From assembly GCA_947483345.1 (NCBI GenBank), contig CANKNL010000181.1:1-6190 (forward strand): a stretch of 6,190 nucleotides of DNA, read 5' to 3'. The notes under the pieces were generated by a model. It did not search any database. It was not told the DNA's origin and saw only the letters and a list, made by a program, of their open reading frames with translations. Positions 1 to 5,400 of the stretch are shown here, piece after piece. Each line of letters opens with the position of its first letter. Position 1 is the first letter of the stretch. Origin of the DNA: Chitinophagaceae bacterium. Its GTDB lineage: Bacteria > Bacteroidota > Bacteroidia > Chitinophagales > Chitinophagaceae. The position numbers were made by a program, and so were the translations under genes.

Positions 1-503
1 GCGGTTATTATTGGCTGATGAGTCAGTTTAAGGATTATCAGGGTAGGGTTTATATTTTGTACCTGAATAACCTGCCTTTTTTAAATGACAAAGGACAGTT
101 GTTTTATCCTGCGAATTTATTTGAGATACCTGCAAAAGAGTTTGTGAAAGCAAAAAAACTCGACAGGCAAATAACTCCCAGTGAATTTGAAGTAGATCCC
201 GATGAATGGGCAAAACTTTGCGGGGAAGACAGGGGTATTCGCATACTGGAAGGCGGTAAAAAACTGGTACAGGAAGAGGCCGATTTTTTTGATGCAGAGT
301 TGAAAAAATTAGTGACTGCTGATTGGCAAAAAGCATCCAAGATCATTCATACACATATCAACAAAGCCAAACATACTACCGGGGATGCTTATTTGCTTTG
401 GCGGTTAAAAGAATTGATTGCCATGGAGATGTTTGATGTACAGGGAACATTAGGTAAGATGAAAGAATTTGAATTGAAGTTGCATACAAAGACGGAAAGT
501 TAG
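1..503 (+). CDS. DUF1835/DUF3658 domain protein, C-terminal part (5' truncated by window)
   Basis: The reading frame is open from base 3 (GYYWLMSQ...) to the TAG at 501-503, giving 166 visible residues. The ATG at 18 is an internal Met, because conserved family sequence (YYWLMSQ) continues upstream of it. The segment DYQGRVYILYLNNLPFLN, the ILEGGKKL stretch and the C-terminal part with TGDAYLLWRLKEL match my memory of Bacteroidota proteins that join an N-terminal DUF1835 domain to a C-terminal DUF3658 domain. Such proteins are about 270 residues long, so roughly 100 N-terminal residues are missing. No signal peptide or membrane segment is visible in the part present, which looks soluble and cytoplasmic. 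The biochemical function of the family is unknown to me and no catalytic motif can be named. The gene lies 45 bases upstream of the topoisomerase IV subunit A gene in the same orientation, but that gene has its own promoter. Family assignment is fairly sure; function is not. Confidence 0.85.
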   Translation, partial: GYYWLMSQFKDYQGRVYILYLNNLPFLNDKGQLFYPANLFEIPAKEFVKAKKLDRQITPSEFEVDPDEWAKLCGEDRGIRILEGGKKLVQEEADFFDAELKKLVTADWQKASKIIHTHINKAKHTTGDAYLLWRLKELIAMEMFDVQGTLGKMKEFELKLHTKTES

Positions 504-506
504 AAA

Positions 507-528
507 GCCGCAAATTTAACTTTGCAGC
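507..528. repeat. Imperfect inverted repeat spanning the -7 box of the topoisomerase promoter
   Basis: The left arm GCCGCAAA (507-514) and right arm TTTGCAGC (521-528) are complementary at 7 of 8 positions (mismatch 509/526), separated by a 6-base spacer. The right half of the promoter -7 box lies in the right arm. No T-run follows the right arm, so it is a poor intrinsic terminator. It could be an operator or simply chance; an arm this short is weak evidence. Confidence 0.4.
517..524 (+). promoter_or_regulatory. Bacteroidota-type -7 promoter box (TAACTTTG) for parC
   Basis: TAACTTTG is a perfect match to TAnnTTTG, the -7 element used by the main sigma factor of Bacteroidota. It sits in the 45-base intergenic gap, 24 bases before the ATG at 549, which would give a leader of about 15-20 bases, short as is common in this phylum. 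No good TTTG -33 element is found about 19 bases upstream, inside the end of the previous gene. The box overlaps the TTG at 522, so a start there would place the initiation codon within the promoter; this supports the ATG at 549. Confidence 0.65.
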
Positions 529-548
529 TTGGCGTGAAAAATAATTAT

Positions 549-3068
549 ATGGCAAACAGTAAAAAACCAAAAGAAGAATACGAACACACCGATACCGGCA
601 TTGGCGGGCAGTATAAAACCTGGTTTCTGGATTATGCCAGTTATGTTATTTTGGAAAGGGCCGTTCCGGCCATTGAAGATGGCTTAAAACCTGTACAACG
701 CCGGATCCTGCACGCCATGAAAGAAATGGATGATGGCAGGTTTAATAAAGTGGCCAATATCATTGGGCAGAGTATGCAATACCATCCGCATGGCGATGCC
801 TCTATTGGTGATGCATTGGTAAACATGGGGCAAAAAGATCTGCTGATTGAAACCCAGGGTAACTGGGGTGATGTACGTACCGGCGACGATGCTGCTGCTG
901 CAAGATATATTGAGGCAAGACTAAGTAAATTTGCGCTGGAAGTTGCTTTTAATGCAAAAACTACCGACTGGGCTTTAAGTTATGATGGCCGGAAAAATGA
1001 GCCGGTAACACTACCCATGAAATTCCCTCTGTTACTGGCGCAAGGTGCCGAAGGGATTGCGGTTGGATTAGCAACTAAGATATTGCCACATAATTTCTGC
1101 GAATTAATTGAGGCCTCTATTAAATGTTTACGGGGTAAAAAATTTGAGATACTCCCGGATTTTCAAACAGGCGGTGCCATGGATTCGGCTAATTACAATG
1201 AAGGTGTTCGTGGTGGTAAAATACGGGTGAGGGCAATTATTGAAGAACAGGATAAAAAAACACTGGTCATTAAAAATGTGCCGTTTGGTGTTACCACCAC
1301 CCAGTTAATGGAAAGTATTGTAAAAGCCAATGAACAGGGGAAAATTAAAATTAAAAAAGTTACCGATCACACGGCTGCTGATGTAGAGATCATCATCGAA
1401 CTGGCGGCGGGTATATCGCCAGATATCACCATAGATGCACTGTATGCCTTTACAGATTGTGAAGTCAGTATTTCGCCCAATGCCTGTGTTATTGTAAAAA
1501 ATAAGCCCCGGTTTTTAAAGGTTTCCGACTTATTAAAGACAGCAACGGATAATACCAGAGACCTGTTACAAAAAGAACTGGAAATAAAGCTGGCTGAATT
1601 ACACGAGAAATGGCACTACACATCTTTGGAAAAAATATTTTTTGAAGAAAAGATTTACAAAGAGTTAGAGAAAAAACATGAAACCTGGGATAAAGTACTG
1701 TTGGCCATAGACCTGGCTTTTACACCATTTAAAAAATTACTGAAAAGAGCCATTACCCGAGAAGATATCATTAAGTTGACCGAAAAGCCGGTGCGACGTA
1801 TTTATAAGCTGGATATTGATGAATTAAATGACCAGATAAATAGTTTGGAAGCAGATATCAAACAGGTAAAATATGATCTGGATAATCTGATCGATTATGC
1901 GGTGGCTTATTTTGAAAACCTGTTAAAGAAATTTGGAAAGGGTAGAGAGCGTAAAACAGAAATAAAACAATTTGATACCATTGAAGCCAAATCGGTTGCC
2001 ATGGCAAACATAAAGATCTATGCCAATTTTGGGGATGGATTTATTGGAACCGGGTTAAAAAAAGATGAGTTTGTGGCCGAAGTGTCAGACTTGGATGATA
2101 TCATAGCTTTTACCAAAGGCGGTATCATGAAGGTGGTAAAAGTTTCTGATAAAATATTTATCGGAAAGGATATTCTACATGTGGCCGTTTTTATGAAGAA
2201 TGATGAACGCACGACGTATAACATGATTTATGTTGATGGTAAATCGGGTGTGAGTTATGCCAAGCGGTTTAATGTAACCGGTGTAACCCGCGATAAGGAA
2301 TATGATCTAACCAAATCTGCAGATAAGAGCCGTGTTCATTATTTTACGGCAAATGCTAATGGGGAAGCTGAAGTGGTAAAAATTATTCTGAGCCCAAATT
2401 GCGGAGCCAGAAACAAAGAATTTGATTTTTATTTTGAGGAACAGGATATAAAAGGGCGGGGTAGTATCGGCAACCAGGTAACTAAGTATCCTATTAAATC
2501 AGTTAAATTTAAAGAAGCCGGAAATTCTACATTAGATGCTAAAAAACTTTGGTTTGATAATAAGTTTGGCAGATTAAATACTGATGAAAAAGGCGAATAC
2601 CTGGGTAAATTTGAAGCGGAAGACCGGTTATTGGTCATTTTTAATGATGGTAATTACGAAATAACCGATCAGGAATTAACACAACGGTTTGATGCGGAAA
2701 AAGTGATGCTTTTGGAAAAATTTGAGGCAGAAAAAATAATTACTGCCATCTACTTTGATAAAGAAAAAATGCAATACAGTGTCAAACGCTTTAAAATTGA
2801 AACCTCCAGTTTACACAACAAATTTTTCTTTATTAAAGAAGGTGATGGCAATTACCTGGAAGCGGTAACAACTGAGGAGGAGCCTGTGCTGGCGATACAA
2901 AGCGGCAGAGGTTCACAGTTACGAAAAGCTAAGATAAAGATTACCAAAGTGGTGGAACTGATGGGATGGAAAGCCTTGGGCAATAAATTAACAGACTATA
3001 ATAAAACCATTGAAATGCAGTGGGAACCAAAGGTATCGAACAATCCGCAGGCTGAGTTGTTTGAATAG
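549..3068 (+). CDS. parC: DNA topoisomerase IV subunit A (ParC lineage)
   Basis: A cytoplasmic type IIA topoisomerase breakage-reunion subunit of 839 residues; with ParE it would pass one DNA duplex through another to decatenate chromosomes. The winged-helix region holds YASYVILERAVP (about 29-40), DGLKPVQRRIL (44-54) and HPHGDASIGDA (79-89). The catalytic Arg119-Tyr120 pair is in AAARYIEARL. The region 145-185 (SYDGRKNEP, LPMKFPLLLAQGAEGIAVGL) is classic for the family. A tower domain follows, then a charged coiled coil at about 335-465, and a C-terminal beta-pinwheel from about 480 to 815. The pinwheel has no canonical GyrA box (QRRGGKG); IKGRGSIGNQV near 634-644 is a degenerate counterpart, which favours ParC over GyrA. 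Sequence similarity to Bacteroides ParC, recalled from memory, runs over the whole length. ATG 549 is chosen over the in-frame TTG 522, which lies in the promoter box. parE is not visible. No frameshift is seen. Confidence 0.93.
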   Translation: MANSKKPKEEYEHTDTGIGGQYKTWFLDYASYVILERAVPAIEDGLKPVQRRILHAMKEMDDGRFNKVANIIGQSMQYHPHGDASIGDALVNMGQKDLLIETQGNWGDVRTGDDAAAARYIEARLSKFALEVAFNAKTTDWALSYDGRKNEPVTLPMKFPLLLAQGAEGIAVGLATKILPHNFCELIEASIKCLRGKKFEILPDFQTGGAMDSANYNEGVRGGKIRVRAIIEEQDKKTLVIKNVPFGVTTTQLMESIVKANEQGKIKIKKVTDHTAADVEIIIELAAGISPDITIDALYAFTDCEVSISPNACVIVKNKPRFLKVSDLLKTATDNTRDLLQKELEIKLAELHEKWHYTSLEKIFFEEKIYKELEKKHETWDKVLLAIDLAFTPFKKLLKRAITREDIIKLTEKPVRRIYKLDIDELNDQINSLEADIKQVKYDLDNLIDYAVAYFENLLKKFGKGRERKTEIKQFDTIEAKSVAMANIKIYANFGDGFIGTGLKKDEFVAEVSDLDDIIAFTKGGIMKVVKVSDKIFIGKDILHVAVFMKNDERTTYNMIYVDGKSGVSYAKRFNVTGVTRDKEYDLTKSADKSRVHYFTANANGEAEVVKIILSPNCGARNKEFDFYFEEQDIKGRGSIGNQVTKYPIKSVKFKEAGNSTLDAKKLWFDNKFGRLNTDEKGEYLGKFEAEDRLLVIFNDGNYEITDQELTQRFDAEKVMLLEKFEAEKIITAIYFDKEKMQYSVKRFKIETSSLHNKFFFIKEGDGNYLEAVTTEEEPVLAIQSGRGSQLRKAKIKITKVVELMGWKALGNKLTDYNKTIEMQWEPKVSNNPQAELFE

Positions 3069-3088
3069 AAAGACTCAACTACTTTACT

Positions 3089-4006
3089 ATGCGGTATTTT
3101 TTTATTTTAACCTGTATCATTGCGGCCTTGCATGTTACGGCCTCCGACAGTTTACAATTTAGTAAAACGGAAATCATTTATGGTCGTAAAGACGGCATGG
3201 CTCTAACCATGATGATGTTGAAGCCGGTACAAAATACAAATGGTAAGGCCATCATCAGTGTGCTTAACGGTAATTGGGTTTCTTCACAAAAAATGATGGA
3301 TGCTTTTTTGTTACGGTCTAATCTTTATCTCGAAAGCGGATTTACCTTATTTGGTGTGATGGTCAGCTCTCAGCCACAGTATACCATACCTGATGAAATT
3401 CTTGATTTAAAAAGGGCTGTTCGGTTTATCCGTTATCATGCCAGTGACTATGGTATTGATGAGGGTAAAATTGGTATAACCGGATCTTCTTCAGGTGGGC
3501 ATTTAGCATTAATGATTGCAACAGCCGATGATATTTTTAATCCAAAATCTGCCGACCCTGTCGATAAGGTATCCGGCAGGGTACAGGCTGCCGCTATTTT
3601 TTATCCGCCTACCGATTTTATAAACTATGGCGGTTTAAATACAGCAGGTACCATCAATCAGGCCGGTTTGGTTTTAACCGGATTAGCTGCGGCTTTTGAT
3701 TTTAAAGCCTGGAATGATACCAGCAAAACGTTTGTGGTTATTACAGACACCAAAAAAAGATTGCAGATTGCTAAAGATATTTCCCCGGTTAATGCAGTTA
3801 GTGCAGACGATCCGCCAGTTATGATTATTCATGGCGATAAAGATGTGTTGGTGCCTAAACAGCAGTCAGAATTGATAATAGCGAGGCTTAAGGAAGTTCA
3901 GGTAACCTGCGATCTGATCATAAAAGAAGGCGGAGGACATGGTTGGCGCAACCGCGAAGTAGAAGAAAAGAATTTTGTGGATTGGTTCAATAAATATTTA
4001 AAATGA
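3089..4006 (+). CDS. Exported serine alpha/beta hydrolase (esterase/S9-peptidase-like)
   Basis: A 305-residue protein with an N-terminal signal peptide (MRYFFILTCIIAALHVTA, likely cut after Ala18 and before SDS), so periplasmic or secreted. Cys9 lies too early and has Thr before it, so a lipoprotein is unlikely. The alpha/beta-hydrolase core is clear: the nucleophile elbow GITGSSSGGHLAL gives Ser134 in G-x-S-x-G; HGDKDVLVP gives the acid Asp252; GGGHGW gives His284. DLKRAVRFIRYHASDYGID (106-124) before the elbow is typical of BD-FAE-like esterases and S9-like peptidases. The usual HGGGW oxyanion segment is replaced by NGNW (60-63). Residues about 175-230 form a variable cap. The substrate cannot be told from sequence; carboxylic esters (for example acetylated or feruloylated sugars) or peptides are possible. 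The ATG is 20 bases after the parC stop, with no promoter box in the gap, so it is probably cotranscribed with parC. Confidence 0.85.
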   Translation: MRYFFILTCIIAALHVTASDSLQFSKTEIIYGRKDGMALTMMMLKPVQNTNGKAIISVLNGNWVSSQKMMDAFLLRSNLYLESGFTLFGVMVSSQPQYTIPDEILDLKRAVRFIRYHASDYGIDEGKIGITGSSSGGHLALMIATADDIFNPKSADPVDKVSGRVQAAAIFYPPTDFINYGGLNTAGTINQAGLVLTGLAAAFDFKAWNDTSKTFVVITDTKKRLQIAKDISPVNAVSADDPPVMIIHGDKDVLVPKQQSELIIARLKEVQVTCDLIIKEGGGHGWRNREVEEKNFVDWFNKYLK

Positions 4007-4035
4007 TCAACTGTTTATCCTGCTTCTTTAATGCT

Positions 4036-4043
4036 TACATTCG
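4036..4043 (+). promoter_or_regulatory. Weak candidate -7 box for the GNAT gene
   Basis: TACATTCG differs by one base from TAnnTTTG and has TTTA at 4014-4017, 18 bases upstream, as a possible -33 element. It lies 30 bases before the acetyltransferase ATG within the 67-base gap 4007-4073. One mismatch in so short a motif makes chance occurrence quite possible. The gene may instead be read through from the genes to its left. Confidence 0.3.
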
Positions 4044-4073
4044 CTGTTCATAAAAATCTAACTAAAGCAGCTG

Positions 4074-4610
4074 ATGATAATACTGGAACCATTCGGCCGC
4101 AATGATTTTAAACAATTGATCAATTGGATTGGTACCGAAGAGCTATTGATCAAATGGTCAGGTTCTTTATTTTCATTTCCCTTAACAAGTAAAAGTTTGG
4201 ATTGGTATATCAAGGAAACAAATGTACCACAGGTTTCTAATGCCTTTGTTTACAAAGCCATTGAAAAAAAATCCGGTGATGTTGTTGGCCATATTTCATT
4301 AGGCGGCATAAGTTGGAAAAACAGGTCTTCCAGAATAAGCAGGGTATTGGTTGGAGAACCGGCAAAACATCAAAAAGGCATTTGTCAGCAAATGACTAAA
4401 GCCGCATTAAAAATTGGCTTTGAAGAACTGGGGCTTCATCGCATTGAACTAGGTGTGTATGAAAATAATAAAGCAGCGTTGAACTGTTATCTTAAAAGCG
4501 GTTTTAAAATAGAAGGTGTTTCCAAGGATATTCTGTGGTTTAAGGATACCTATTTAAGCATGATTGAAATGGCCATTTTAGAAGATGAATGGAAGAACCT
4601 GAATCCTTAA
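4074..4610 (+). CDS. GNAT-family N-acetyltransferase (RimJ/RimL type)
   Basis: A soluble 178-residue acetyltransferase predicted to move an acetyl group from acetyl-CoA to an amine; the acceptor (protein N-terminus, amino acid, antibiotic or small molecule) cannot be told. The fold elements appear in order: an N-terminal strand and helix with LEPFGRNDFKQLINWI (4-19), the strands VYKAIEKKSGDVVGHISLGGI (59-79), the acetyl-CoA-binding motif A strand RISRVLVGEP (87-96) followed by HQKGICQQM (99-107), and motif B LHRIELGVYENNKAALNCYLKSGFKIEG (121-148) with the Asn131/Asn132 and Tyr139 typical of RimJ/RimL proteins. The pyrophosphate loop, normally Q/R-x-x-G-x-G/A, reads His99-Gln-Lys-Gly102-Ile-Cys104 and so deviates at both ends. 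The length is usual for the family. The gene follows the hydrolase after 67 bases and converges with the reductase gene, overlapping it by four bases. Confidence 0.85.
   Translation: MIILEPFGRNDFKQLINWIGTEELLIKWSGSLFSFPLTSKSLDWYIKETNVPQVSNAFVYKAIEKKSGDVVGHISLGGISWKNRSSRISRVLVGEPAKHQKGICQQMTKAALKIGFEELGLHRIELGVYENNKAALNCYLKSGFKIEGVSKDILWFKDTYLSMIEMAILEDEWKNLNP
4607..4610. other. Shared stop palindrome TTAA between convergent genes
   Basis: Bases 4608-4610 are the TAA stop of the plus-strand acetyltransferase, and the complement of 4607-4609 is the TAA stop of the minus-strand reductase. The two genes therefore overlap tail to tail by four bases, leaving no intergenic space for a conventional terminator between them. 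Confidence 0.95.
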
Positions 4611-5368
4611 AACAGGTATGGAAGGATGGCTTTTCTGTCTGATGGATAATTATTAAATTTTGTTTTATACCACCGGTGGTGCGCCATGGCCCTGGGTATC
4701 AGGTTGGCAGAAGACCAAATAAAAAAGGCTACAGCAGGCATGTTCCAGCAAAGTATGGCAAACCCAGCCCATTCAATTAATTCTCCCAACATATTCGGAC
4801 AACTGATAAAAGTAAATAACCAACCCCCTGGTATTTTATAATCCGTTTCAGTGGGTTTGCGTAAATGTATCAGTATGTTATCCGATTTCCAATTTATCCA
4901 GAGTCCTAGAAAAAATAAAAAAACACCGGCAATGAACCTGATATCAGTAAGCCAACTGATGTTATAAGTAGCAAAGTTTGTAAAATAATAACCCAATAAA
5001 AAAGTATTGGCCAGGTTAAAGAAAATACCGGAAAGCATGATCAGTAAAGGCATTTTTTTTCCACGGGTATGTAATCTGAAAGGAAAAATAAAGGTGCGGT
5101 TAAAGTAGTGCAGACAAAATAGTCCGATCATCAGTAGGATAGACAGATTTTCTTTGGGCAAATTTTTTATAAAAAAAACGATCATCACTGCCAGCGCAGG
5201 TAATTCCATTAGTAACCAGCCATAATGATTATCAACCTGCGGGCCCCATTTTGATGAGGCATGACGGCCATAAGGCGCCGCTATTTTAAGCAATAAAAAA
5301 AATATACAAACAGCAATGCCTATCCATATATAAAAAATTAACTGGTAAGTGGAAAATGAAATAAGCAT
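4607..5368 (-). CDS. 3-oxo-5-alpha-steroid 4-dehydrogenase (steroid 5-alpha-reductase) family membrane protein
   Basis: A complete 253-residue integral membrane protein, the same size as eukaryotic SRD5A1/SRD5A2 (about 254-259). Homology runs end to end: YGRHASSKWG (33-42), WLLMELPAL (51-59), LHYFNRTFIFPF (86-97), LGYYFTNFATYNISWLTDIRF (125-145, tail), INWKSDNILIHLRKPTE (158-174), NMLGELIEWAGFA (192-204), and RAMAHHRWYKTKFNNYPSDRKAILPYLF at the C-terminus. By recalled alignment to human SRD5A2, Glu55 and Tyr88 match its Glu57/Tyr91 ketone-binding pair, and Asn159, Asp163, Arg170, Asn192, Glu196, Glu199, Arg226, His230 and His231 match its NADPH-site residues. About seven hydrophobic segments are visible, beginning at 8-30. 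Family members reduce a C=C bond next to a carbonyl with NADPH; the true substrate here is unknown. It lies 32 bases downstream of the dehydrogenase with no promoter box between, so the two likely form an operon. Confidence 0.88.
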   Translation of the reverse strand: MLISFSTYQLIFYIWIGIAVCIFFLLLKIAAPYGRHASSKWGPQVDNHYGWLLMELPALAVMIVFFIKNLPKENLSILLMIGLFCLHYFNRTFIFPFRLHTRGKKMPLLIMLSGIFFNLANTFLLGYYFTNFATYNISWLTDIRFIAGVFLFFLGLWINWKSDNILIHLRKPTETDYKIPGGWLFTFISCPNMLGELIEWAGFAILCWNMPAVAFFIWSSANLIPRAMAHHRWYKTKFNNYPSDRKAILPYLF

Positions 5369-5400
5369 ATCAGAAAAGCAGACAGGTTAGTTTGGTAATT

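Noticed and set aside
18..20. ATG at 18 as the start of the first gene
   Set aside because: The frame stays open to the window edge and the residues before it (GYYWL) belong to the conserved family sequence, so it is an internal Met.
522..551. TTG at 522 as the start of the topoisomerase gene
   Set aside because: It lies inside the TAACTTTG promoter box, so the transcript would begin after it; the in-frame ATG at 549 opens MANSKKPKEE, a typical N-terminus before the conserved region.
28..826. Several short open frames on the minus strand opposite the first gene and parC
   Set aside because: They show no recognisable domain and lie fully opposite well-supported genes; they are by-products of the coding strand.
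926..933. TAAATTTG, a perfect -7 box match (another at 2606-2613)
   Set aside because: Both lie within the parC coding sequence, far from any start on the same strand, and such a degenerate 8-mer is expected by chance in AT-rich coding DNA.
2018..2638. Short minus-strand open frames opposite the parC C-terminal domain
   Set aside because: They have no recognisable domain and the opposite strand codes for conserved beta-pinwheel sequence throughout.
3053..3077. Possible hairpin TGAGT...ACTCA at the end of parC
   Set aside because: The stem is only 5 bases with a 15-base loop and no T-run, so it is not a credible terminator, and the next gene starts 12 bases later.
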